A stretch of DNA of 14,612 nucleotides from NCBI GenBank assembly GCA_934525735.1, contig CAKSZM010000046.1, positions 1-14,612 on the forward strand, read 5' to 3'. This DNA comes from an uncultured Faecalibacterium sp. (GTDB taxonomy: Bacteria; Bacillota; Clostridia; Oscillospirales; Ruminococcaceae). Positions within the stretch are counted from its first letter, which is position 1, and each line of letters starts with the position of its first letter. Below are positions 1 through 5,669 of the stretch, one piece after another. The notes beneath the pieces are model-generated. The model had not been told where the DNA came from, did no database searches, and saw only the letters and a list, made by a program, of their open reading frames with translations. The position numbers and the translations under genes are program-made.

Positions 1-206
1 ACGCCCTTGTAGGTGCAGGAGCAGTTCTTGGCCAGAATGGTGATGCCGCGCTCACGCTCGATATCGCCGCTGTCCATGACGCGCTCGGCCACGACCTGAT
101 TGTCGCGGAAAGCGCCGCTCTGACGCAGCATAGCGTCCACCAGGGTGGTCTTGCCGTGGTCAACGTGAGCGATAATGGCAACGTTGCGCAAATCGTTACG
201 AACCAT
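1..206 (-). CDS. typA: Translational GTPase TypA/BipA, N-terminal part (runs off left edge)
   Basis: TypA/BipA is an EF-G-like GTPase that binds the 70S ribosome and helps ribosome assembly and stress or cold adaptation. Only the first 68 codons are present, on the minus strand. The protein starts [20 protein letters not shown], so the P-loop (G1) is AHVDHGKTT at residues 13-21. It continues through the family's [14 protein letters not shown] stretch, which is the switch I/G2 region. The ATG at 206-204 is chosen because AGAGAGG (222-216) sits 9 nt upstream and because family members start just before this G1 segment. The [10 protein letters not shown] wording separates it from EF-G and favours TypA; LepA is less likely. 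A consensus minus-strand promoter lies at 270-297. The remaining roughly 540 residues lie outside the window. Confidence 0.93.
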   Translation of the reverse strand, partial: MVRNDLRNVAIIAHVDHGKTTLVDAMLRQSGAFRDNQVVAERVMDSGDIERERGITILAKNCSCTYKG

Positions 207-269
207 AAATTTCAACCTCTCTATTATTAAAAACTCATAAAATACGAACGAACGTCATACAATCCTAAG

Positions 270-297
270 TTTATAACAGAAGGGGGTGGTTTGTCAA
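270..297 (-). promoter_or_regulatory. Sigma-A type promoter for typA
   Basis: On the minus strand a perfect -35 TTGACA (297-292) is followed by a 16-nt spacer and a -10 TATAAA (275-270). Transcription should start near 263, giving an untranslated leader of about 57 nt before the typA ATG. This is a near-consensus housekeeping promoter, read directly from sequence; the start point is inferred. Confidence 0.8.
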
Positions 298-379
298 GAT
301 TGTATAAAAAATTTTTCGCGTTTTCGGCACAATGCCTGAGAAAAGCGCCGAGATTTGTGCGGCGTGTACCTTTAAAATA

Positions 380-388
380 TGTTATACT
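380..388 (+). promoter_or_regulatory. Extended -10 promoter for the beta-CASP nuclease gene
   Basis: TGTTATACT at 380-388 is an extended -10 element (TGn followed by TATACT). No good -35 hexamer is present at the usual distance, as is typical of extended -10 promoters. Transcription would start near 395, about 24 nt before the ATG at 419. This promoter rules against the longer in-frame start at 332, because that start codon would lie upstream of the transcription start. Confidence 0.65.
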
Positions 389-418
389 AAGGGCAGAAAA
401 CAGACCGGAGGTGTTTTT

Positions 419-2026
419 ATGAAGATCACGTTTCTGGGTGCGAACCACGAAGTTACCGGCAGCTGCACGTTGATCGAGGCGGCCGGGCGGCGGTTCCTCA
501 TCGACTGCGGCATGGAGCAGGGCAAGGATGTCTACGAGAACCAGTCCCTCCCGGTGGCACCCGGCGAGATCGACTGGGTGCTGGTCACCCATGCCCACAT
601 CGACCATACCGGTCAGCTGCCGCTTCTGGCGCGCAACGGCTTCCGGGGGAAGATCTATGCCACGAACCCCACGGTGGAGCTGTGCGGCATCATGCTGCGG
701 GACTCGGCGCACATTCAGGAATTTGAAGCCGAGTGGAAAAACCGCAAGGGCAAGCGCTCCGGCGCAGAGCCGGTGGAGCCCATGTACACGGTGCAGGACG
801 CCGAAGCGGCCATGAAGCTGTTTGTGGGTGTGGACTACGAAAAACGGGTGGAGCTGGCTCCGGGCATCGAGGTGCGGTTCGTGGACGTGGGCCACCTGCT
901 TGGCTCTGCCAGCATCGAGCTGTGGATCACGGAGGGCGAGACGACCACCAAACTGGTGTTCTCAGGCGATATCGGCAATCTGGATCAGCCCATCATCAAG
1001 GACCCTGCTTACATTAAAGATGCAGATTATGCATTCATGGAGTCCACCTACGGCGACCGCAGCCACGGCCCGAAACCGGATTATGTGGCAGAGCTGGCAA
1101 AAATTTTGCAGCGTACCTTCGACCGGGGAGGCAATGTGGTCATCCCAAGCTTTGCAGTGGGCCGCACGCAGGAGATGCTTTACTTTATCCGCGAGATCAA
1201 GGAAAAAGGTCTGGTCAAAGGGCACGGCAACTTCCCGGTGTATCTTGACAGCCCGCTGGCCATCGAGGCAACGCGCATTTTTAAAGACACCGACCCGGAC
1301 TGCTTTGACGCGGACACCCGGGCGCTGCTGGAAAAGGGCATTGACCCCATCACCTTCCCGGGGCTGCGGGTGGCCGTGACCAGCGACGAATCCCGCATGA
1401 TCAACTCCGACCGGGTGCCGAAGGTCATCCTTTCAGCCAGCGGCATGTGCGAGGCAGGACGCATCCGTCACCATCTCAAGCATAATCTGTGGCGGCCGGA
1501 ATGCACGATCCTGTTCGTGGGCTACCAGGCGGTTGGCACACTGGGACGCACCCTGCTGGAAGGTGCAACAACGGTAAAACTGTTCGGTGAGCCGATCGAA
1601 GTGCAGGCTGAGCTGTGCCAGCTGACCGGCATGTCCGGCCACGCCGACCGCGAGGGCCTGCTGCGCTGGGTGAACGCCTTTGAGCAGAAGCCGAAGCGGG
1701 TGTTCGTCATCCACGGCGAGGACGAGGTGGAAAACACCTTTGTAGACACCCTGACCGGCGAGGGTTTCACGGCCTGTGCACCTTATAACGGGGCACAGTG
1801 GGCCATCGGGGCCGAGGGCGCGGTCTGCCTGCAGGAGGGCACGAAAGTCCGGATCGAGCACCGCGTCAGCGAGGGTCAGAGCCGCGCTGCCAGCGTGTTC
1901 CAGCGTCTGGTCAGTGCCGGCAAGCGGCTGCTGCGGGTCATCGAGCACAACGAGGGCGGTACAAACAAAGATCTGGCAAGGTTTGCCGACCAGATCAACG
2001 CCCTGTGCGACAAGTGGGATCGATAA
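419..2026 (+). CDS. Beta-CASP metallo-beta-lactamase RNA nuclease (CPSF73/YSH1-like)
   Basis: This 535-residue protein belongs to the metallo-beta-lactamase fold with an inserted beta-CASP domain (COG1236 type), a family of zinc-dependent RNA-cleaving enzymes that includes CPSF73. The zinc-site motifs are all visible: HxHxDH at 58-63 (THAHIDHTG), H159 in DVGHLLGSAS, D184 in VFSGDIG, and H432 in VIHGEDE. Beta-CASP motifs are also present: E208 in MESTYGDR, the SASGMCEAGRIRHHL segment near 338-352, and H408 in SGHADREG. About 75 residues follow the last zinc ligand region and end in a basic and acidic helical tail. I see no KH domain, and it does not read as RNase J. The start at 419 is chosen for GGAGG at 407-411 and its promoter at 380-388. 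It is monocistronic, divergent from typA and ended by a strong terminator. The RNA substrate is unknown. Confidence 0.88.
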   Translation: MKITFLGANHEVTGSCTLIEAAGRRFLIDCGMEQGKDVYENQSLPVAPGEIDWVLVTHAHIDHTGQLPLLARNGFRGKIYATNPTVELCGIMLRDSAHIQEFEAEWKNRKGKRSGAEPVEPMYTVQDAEAAMKLFVGVDYEKRVELAPGIEVRFVDVGHLLGSASIELWITEGETTTKLVFSGDIGNLDQPIIKDPAYIKDADYAFMESTYGDRSHGPKPDYVAELAKILQRTFDRGGNVVIPSFAVGRTQEMLYFIREIKEKGLVKGHGNFPVYLDSPLAIEATRIFKDTDPDCFDADTRALLEKGIDPITFPGLRVAVTSDESRMINSDRVPKVILSASGMCEAGRIRHHLKHNLWRPECTILFVGYQAVGTLGRTLLEGATTVKLFGEPIEVQAELCQLTGMSGHADREGLLRWVNAFEQKPKRVFVIHGEDEVENTFVDTLTGEGFTACAPYNGAQWAIGAEGAVCLQEGTKVRIEHRVSEGQSRAASVFQRLVSAGKRLLRVIEHNEGGTNKDLARFADQINALCDKWDR

Positions 2027-2034
2027 GCAAAAAC

Positions 2035-2072
2035 AAAAAGCACTGCGGTTCTTCAGAGCCGCGGTGCTTTTT
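2035..2072 (+). terminator. Rho-independent terminator after the beta-CASP gene
   Basis: The arms AAAAAGCACTGCGG (2035-2048) and CCGCGGTGCTTTTT (2059-2072) form a 14-bp stem with one G-U pair and a 10-nt loop, ending in five T. It begins 9 nt after the TAA stop. The A-run on the 5' side means it could also work on the minus strand. Confidence 0.9.
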
Positions 2073-2139
2073 GGCGCAGTTCAGATGTGTTTTCGGAGCC
2101 GAAAATAAAAAAGTAGGCCAAAAGTGTAACCAAGGAAAG

Positions 2140-2178
2140 AAAAAGAGCGCTGATTCTTAATGAATCAACGCTCTTTTT
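2140..2178 (-). terminator. Terminator for tRNA-Gly (minus strand), probably bidirectional
   Basis: AAAAAGAGCGCTGATTC (2140-2156) pairs with GAATCAACGCTCTTTTT (2162-2178) over 17 positions with one mismatch and a 5-nt loop. Read on the minus strand it starts 3 nt after the tRNA CCA end and finishes in a T-rich run (CTCTTTTTCTTTCC), so it terminates the tRNA transcript. On the plus strand it backs up the terminator at 2035-2072. Confidence 0.85.
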
Positions 2179-2181
2179 GGG

Positions 2182-2256
2182 TGGAGCGGGCAATGGGAAT
2201 CGAACCCACCTCCTCAGCTTGGAAGGCTGATATACTAGCCGATGTACGATGCCCGC
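2182..2256 (-). tRNA. tRNA-Gly (anticodon TCC)
   Basis: A complete 75-nt cloverleaf can be folded on the minus strand. The acceptor stem pairs GCGGGCA with TGCCCGC. The D stem pairs GTAC with GTAT around a loop holding GG. The anticodon stem pairs TCAGC with GCTGA around the loop CTTCCAA, giving anticodon TCC, which reads GGA/GGG glycine codons. The T arm carries the GTTCGATT-type loop on a 5-bp stem with one G-T pair. The discriminator base is T and CCA is encoded in the DNA. It has its own promoter (2270-2298) and terminator (2140-2178), so it is a single-gene unit. Confidence 0.96.
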
Positions 2257-2269
2257 ATTCACAAGCGAT

Positions 2270-2298
2270 ATTATAGCATGTTCCGGCACGAATGTCCA
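2270..2298 (-). promoter_or_regulatory. Promoter for tRNA-Gly
   Basis: On the minus strand -35 TGGACA (2298-2293) is separated by exactly 17 nt from a perfect -10 TATAAT (2275-2270). Transcription should start near 2263, leaving a leader of only about 7 nt before the mature 5' end of the tRNA. This near-consensus strength fits a stable-RNA gene. Confidence 0.85.
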
Positions 2299-2351
2299 GC
2301 ACAATTTTTGCCCTTCTGACCAAACGGCGGCAAAGAAGCCTGAAAACGGCT

Positions 2352-2379
2352 TTGCACCTGAGCGCCGGTCTGGTACAAT
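2352..2379 (+). promoter_or_regulatory. Possible upstream promoter (P1) of the pyrH cluster
   Basis: An extended -10, TGGTACAAT (2371-2379), lies 16 nt after a weak -35 TTGCAC (2352-2357). Transcription would start near 2386, about 130 nt before pyrH. The -35 matches only three consensus positions, so the call rests on the extended -10. Confidence 0.5.
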
Positions 2380-2427
2380 AAAAATGCCCGTTCACAAAAG
2401 CTTCCGAATTTCAGGGCAGATTTCCTG

Positions 2428-2456
2428 TTTACTTTATGCGTGTTTTATTGTAAAAT
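2428..2456 (+). promoter_or_regulatory. Proximal promoter (P2) of the pyrH cluster
   Basis: TTTACT (2428-2433), a 17-nt spacer and TAAAAT (2451-2456) form a plausible sigma-A promoter with transcription starting near 2463. The leader of about 56 nt would carry the palindrome at 2473-2488 near its 5' end. Confidence 0.6.
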
Positions 2457-2472
2457 AAGCTAGAGTAAAAAT

Positions 2473-2488
2473 GCCGGGGATCCCCGGC
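2473..2488 (+). promoter_or_regulatory. 16-bp perfect palindrome in the pyrH leader
   Basis: GCCGGGGATCCCCGGC is a perfect inverted repeat. In RNA it would form a 6-bp GC stem with a GAUC loop; in DNA it could be a dimeric repressor site just downstream of the P2 start point. No T-run follows, so it is not a terminator. It lies 15 nt upstream of the pyrH ribosome binding site. Function unknown. Confidence 0.5.
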
Positions 2489-2518
2489 GGAAGATAAAAT
2501 ACAGGTGGTGTTTGGATT

Positions 2519-3229
2519 ATGGCATTGAAATATCAGCGTATTCTGCTCAAGATCAGCGGCGAGGCTCTCGGCGGCGAGAAGGGCATGGGCTTTGACGAGC
2601 CTACCATGGATGCGATCTGCGGCGGCGTGAAGAAGGCACACGATCTGGGCGTTCAGATCGGCATCGTTGTGGGCGGCGGCAACTTCTGGCGCGGCCGTTC
2701 CAGCGGCAAGATGGAGCGCACTCTGGCCGACAAGATCGGTATGCTGGCGACTGTGATGAATGCACTGGCCGTCTCCGACAAACTGGAGCAGCTGGGCGTG
2801 CCCACCGAGGTGTTCACCTCCATCACCATGCCGCAGGTGGCGCAGCCCTTTACCCGCAAGGACGCCCTGCGCGCCATGGACGAGGGCAAGATCGCCGTGT
2901 TCGGCGGCGGCACCGGCAACCCCTTCTTCTCCACCGACACGGCCACGGCTCTGCGTGCAGTTGAGGTGAGCGCCGATGTGATGTTCAAGGCCACCATGGT
3001 GGACGGTGTTTACGACAAGGACCCCCACAAGTACCCCGACGCAAAGAAATACGATACCCTCACCTTTACCAAGGTGCTGGAAGATCAGCTGGCCGTCATG
3101 GACGGCACCGCAGCCACTCTGTGCCGCGACAACAAGCTGCCCATCCTCGTGTTTGACCTGGCCGACCCGGACAACATTGCACGCGCCGTGCAGGGCGAAA
3201 ATGTGGGCACGCTGGTCTACGAGGGCTGA
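2519..3229 (+). CDS. pyrH: UMP kinase
   Basis: PyrH phosphorylates UMP to UDP with ATP in the cytoplasm. It is the bacterial hexameric UMP kinase of the amino acid kinase fold and is usually controlled by GTP and UTP. The 236-residue length is normal. Visible motifs are LLKISGEALGG at the N-terminus (K11, G14, E15), the glycine loop VGGGNFWRGR (G52-G54, N55), TVMNALA, and the UMP-binding GTGNPFFSTDTAT segment around T139, D140 and T141. DGVYDKDP is the nucleotide-binding region. The ATG at 2519 follows AGGTGG at 2503-2508. It is the first gene of the long cluster and precedes frr by 83 nt, the usual bacterial order. The rpsB and tsf genes commonly found just upstream are not here. Confidence 0.97.
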   Translation: MALKYQRILLKISGEALGGEKGMGFDEPTMDAICGGVKKAHDLGVQIGIVVGGGNFWRGRSSGKMERTLADKIGMLATVMNALAVSDKLEQLGVPTEVFTSITMPQVAQPFTRKDALRAMDEGKIAVFGGGTGNPFFSTDTATALRAVEVSADVMFKATMVDGVYDKDPHKYPDAKKYDTLTFTKVLEDQLAVMDGTAATLCRDNKLPILVFDLADPDNIARAVQGENVGTLVYEG

Positions 3230-3312
3230 AACCCCGGCATCCCGCATACAGTTACACAAAAGGCAGGCGTTTTGCCCTGCTGTGAGATAAAAAGGAACAG
3301 GAGACTACCACA

Positions 3313-3867
3313 ATGAGCAGCAACACCAAGGTTTACGAAGACAAGATGAAGAGCTCGGTCGAGCATCTGGGCCGCGAGCTGGCCGCTGTGCGCGCAGGCC
3401 GCGCAAACCCCGCTGTGCTGGATAAGGTCACCGTGGACTACTACGGCGCACCCACTCCCATCCAGCAGGTGGCTTCCGTGGCCGTGAGCGAGGCCCGCAC
3501 CCTGACCATCACCCCGTGGGACCGCACCCTGCTGCGCGCCATCAGCAAGGCCATCATGGCCAGCGATGTGGGCATCAACCCCATCGATGACGGCCAGACC
3601 ATCCGCCTGAACTTCCCGGCTCCCACCGAGGAGCGCCGCAAGCAGCTGGCCAAGGAGGTCTCCAAGCTGGGCGAGGACGCCAAGGTGGCGGTGCGCAACA
3701 TCCGCCGTGAGGCCATGGATAAGGCCAAGGCCATGAAGAAGGCCGGCGAGCTGACCGAGGACAGCCAGAAGACCATGGAAGAGGATGTCCAGAAGCTGAC
3801 CGACAAGTATATCAAGAACATCGACGCTGCTGTGGAAGAAAAGCAGAAGGAGATCATGTCCGTCTGA
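3313..3867 (+). CDS. frr: Ribosome recycling factor
   Basis: RRF works with EF-G to split the post-termination ribosome so that subunits can be reused. The 184-residue length is the family standard (about 185). The sequence is typical throughout: the N-terminal helix MKSSVEHLGRELAAVRAGRA, then NPAVLDKVTVDYYGAPTPIQQ at the start of the small domain II. Next come the RTLTITPWDRTLLRAISKAI and LNFPAPTEERRKQLAKEV segments, and a long C-terminal helix rich in Lys and Glu that completes the three-helix bundle. AGGAG at 3299-3303 lies 9 nt before the ATG. It is almost certainly co-transcribed with pyrH. A terminator-like hairpin follows it at 3892-3927. Confidence 0.97.
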   Translation: MSSNTKVYEDKMKSSVEHLGRELAAVRAGRANPAVLDKVTVDYYGAPTPIQQVASVAVSEARTLTITPWDRTLLRAISKAIMASDVGINPIDDGQTIRLNFPAPTEERRKQLAKEVSKLGEDAKVAVRNIRREAMDKAKAMKKAGELTEDSQKTMEEDVQKLTDKYIKNIDAAVEEKQKEIMSV

Positions 3868-3891
3868 TCTGCGCAGATGCGATCGACCCAG

Positions 3892-3927
3892 AGTGCCGTG
3901 CGCTGAGAGGTGCGCGGCACTTTTATT
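3892..3927 (+). terminator. Terminator-like hairpin between frr and uppS
   Basis: AGTGCCGTGC (3892-3901) pairs with GCGCGGCACT (3912-3921) over 10 bp with one G-U pair and a 10-nt loop. A T-rich run (TTTTATT) begins at the last pair. This is the architecture of an intrinsic terminator, but it lies inside a same-strand cluster with no obvious promoter after it, so it probably gives partial termination and lowers transcription of uppS and the genes beyond. Confidence 0.65.
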
Positions 3928-3957
3928 AAAGGCGGCGCAGGCTGCCGGGAGGGAACA

Positions 3958-4671
3958 ATGGCTCATCCGAAAGAATTTGCCGAGGGGCTTTCCATCGGCA
4001 TTATCATGGACGGCAATGGCCGCTGGGCAAAGAACCGCGGCCTGCCCCGCACCGCCGGGCACAAAAAGGGCGCCGAGGTGTTCAGCGACATTGCGGACTA
4101 CTGCGATGAGCTGGGCGTGTCGTCAGTGTACTTCTATGCATTTTCCACCGAGAACTGGAAGCGCCCGCTGGAAGAGGTCAACGCCATCATGCGGCTGTTC
4201 GGCGAATATCTGCTCAAGGGCTTTGACTACAAGAACCGCAACATCCGCATCAAATTTCTGGGCGACCGCACGGTGCTGGACCCGAAACTGCAGGAGCTGA
4301 TGAATAAGCTGGAGACCGAGTCCTCGGTCAAGACCGGCATGACCCTGAACATCGCCATCAACTACGGCGGCCGCCCGGAGATCGTGCGGGCGGCGCAGCA
4401 GCTGGCTGCAAAGGCTGCCGCCGGGCAGCTGAAGCCGGAAGACATCACCGAGCAGATGTTCAGCGATGAAATGTACACCGCCGGGCAGAAAGACCCCGAT
4501 TTCATCCTGCGCCCCAGCGGCGAAAAGCGCCTGTCCAACTTCATGCTCTGGCAGGCGGCCTACTCTGAACTGGTGGAAATGGACGTCCTGTGGCCGGATT
4601 TCACCCGGGACGATCTGGATGCCGCCATTGAGGAATTCAACCACCGCTCCCGCCGGTTCGGCGGACTGTAA
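3958..4671 (+). CDS. uppS: Isoprenyl transferase (undecaprenyl diphosphate synthase)
   Basis: UppS is a cis-prenyltransferase that condenses isopentenyl diphosphate onto farnesyl diphosphate to make undecaprenyl diphosphate, the lipid carrier for peptidoglycan and other wall polymers. The 237-residue protein shows the family signature GIIMDGNGRWAKNRG, with catalytic Asp at D18. It also has GHKKGAEVF, YFYAFSTENWKRP, NIAINYGGRPEI, and the substrate-binding FILRPSGEKRLSNFMLWQ. The usual RTSGEQR wording is RPSGEKR here. It ends with SELVEMDVLWPDF and a basic tail. The ATG at 3958 is chosen over an in-frame GTG at 3910 because GGGAGGG (3947-3953) sits just before it and because 3910 lies inside the hairpin at 3892-3927. 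It shares this cluster with MEP-pathway genes that supply its substrate. Confidence 0.95.
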   Translation: MAHPKEFAEGLSIGIIMDGNGRWAKNRGLPRTAGHKKGAEVFSDIADYCDELGVSSVYFYAFSTENWKRPLEEVNAIMRLFGEYLLKGFDYKNRNIRIKFLGDRTVLDPKLQELMNKLETESSVKTGMTLNIAINYGGRPEIVRAAQQLAAKAAAGQLKPEDITEQMFSDEMYTAGQKDPDFILRPSGEKRLSNFMLWQAAYSELVEMDVLWPDFTRDDLDAAIEEFNHRSRRFGGL

Positions 4672-4683
4672 ACAATGCAAAAC

Positions 4684-4702
4684 CCCTGTGCACGGCGCAG
4701 GG
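4684..4702 (+). repeat. Hairpin in the uppS-cdsA gap
   Basis: CCCTGTGC (4684-4691) and GCGCAGGG (4695-4702) can form an 8-bp stem with one G-U pair and a 3-nt loop. No T-run follows, so it is not an intrinsic terminator. The whole 113-nt gap (4672-4784) is GC-rich and holds no reading frame with a ribosome binding site. A role in RNA processing or stability is possible but unproven. Confidence 0.4.
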
Positions 4703-4784
4703 ACCGGACGGCCCGGCGGTTCCTCGGGCTAAAGAGCGCTGACGGCGAAGGGCGCTTTCCGGCAGAACAAAGGAGAACATACCT

Positions 4785-5645
4785 ATGAAAACACGAGTTA
4801 TCACAGCAATCGTGGGCATCATCGTCCTGATCGGCGTGATGTTCACCTTCAACACCCTGATCTTCAATCTGGTCATTGCAGCGATTACGCTCATTGCCCT
4901 CCACGAGATCTACAATGCACTGGGCTTTGGCAAAAAGGAATGGCTCATGTACGCGGTGCTGGTGCCGTACACCCTGCTGGTCATGACCAGCAACTATCAG
5001 GTCATGCGGGCGCTGGTCATGCCGGTGTCCTTTGTACTGGTCACTTTTTACGCCATCTATCTGGTGGTGCGCAACGGCACCATCAGCTACCAGAAAGCCA
5101 GCGGCCTGCTGATGTTTTCGGGCATTGTGATCTTCTGCTTCTACTCCTTCATCCGGCTCAAGGAGCTGCTGCCGGTGGAGCAGTTCGGCTATGATGCCGT
5201 GTTCTTCATCCTGCTCATCCTCTGCTTTGCATGGGGCGGAGACACCTGCGCCTACTTTGCAGGCCGCGCCTTCGGCAAGCACAAGCTCTGCCCGGTGGTC
5301 AGCCCCAAAAAGACGGTGGAGGGCGCCATCGGCGGAGTGCTGGGCACCATGGTGTTCGGCGTGATCATCACGCTGGTGTACTCGGTGGCGGCTGACCGCA
5401 TGGAAGCGTTCACCCGCTCCAACATCGGCGTGTCCATGTATGTCATCATTGCCCTGCTGGGCTGCGTGGCCGCGGTGCTGGGCATTTACGGCGACCTGTT
5501 TGCCAGCGTGGTCAAGCGCCAGTGCGGCATCAAGGACTACGGCACCATCATGCCGGGTCACGGCGGCATTCTGGACCGCTTTGACAGTGTGATGTTCATT
5601 GCACCGTTTGTGACCATGGTGATCACTGCTGTGTTCTACTATTGA
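4785..5645 (+). CDS. cdsA: Phosphatidate cytidylyltransferase (CDP-diacylglycerol synthase)
   Basis: CdsA is an integral membrane enzyme that joins CTP and phosphatidic acid to form CDP-diacylglycerol, the precursor of phosphatidylglycerol and other phospholipids. The 286-residue protein is mostly hydrophobic, with about seven or eight membrane segments by eye. It starts with a pair of segments at roughly residues 5-38 and ends with one at about 268-286. The PROSITE-type CdsA signature is clear near the C-terminus, residues 241-268: SVVKRQCGIKDYG then MPGHGGILDRFD, with the metal-binding KD and DRFD acidic residues. An earlier conserved stretch reads CFAWGGDTCAYFAGRAFGKH, followed by SPKKTVEGAIGG. 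AGGAG at 4771-4775 precedes the ATG by 9 nt. dxr follows after 24 nt. Confidence 0.96.
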   Translation: MKTRVITAIVGIIVLIGVMFTFNTLIFNLVIAAITLIALHEIYNALGFGKKEWLMYAVLVPYTLLVMTSNYQVMRALVMPVSFVLVTFYAIYLVVRNGTISYQKASGLLMFSGIVIFCFYSFIRLKELLPVEQFGYDAVFFILLILCFAWGGDTCAYFAGRAFGKHKLCPVVSPKKTVEGAIGGVLGTMVFGVIITLVYSVAADRMEAFTRSNIGVSMYVIIALLGCVAAVLGIYGDLFASVVKRQCGIKDYGTIMPGHGGILDRFDSVMFIAPFVTMVITAVFYY

Positions 5646-5669
5646 TTCAAATAAAAGGGGGAACGTGTG

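Noticed and set aside
332..418. A longer N-terminus for the beta-CASP nuclease starting at ATG 332
   Set aside because: The extra 29 residues run over the extended -10 promoter (380-388), have no ribosome binding site at 332 and do not look like the family. The start at 419 has GGAGG and begins right at the conserved first strand.
2091..2106. Short inverted repeat TTTTCGG/CCGAAAA as a third terminator
   Set aside because: The loop is only two bases unless pairs are dropped, and no T-run follows on either strand in the right place; strong terminators already lie on both sides.
2249..2458. Small plus-strand open frame between tRNA-Gly and pyrH
   Set aside because: It begins inside the tRNA gene on the opposite strand, overlaps the tRNA promoter and both pyrH promoters, and has no ribosome binding site.
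3255..3285. Possible hairpin in the pyrH-frr gap (GCAGG/CCTGC)
   Set aside because: Only about five clean pairs with a bulge and no T-run; it could easily be chance in a GC-rich genome.
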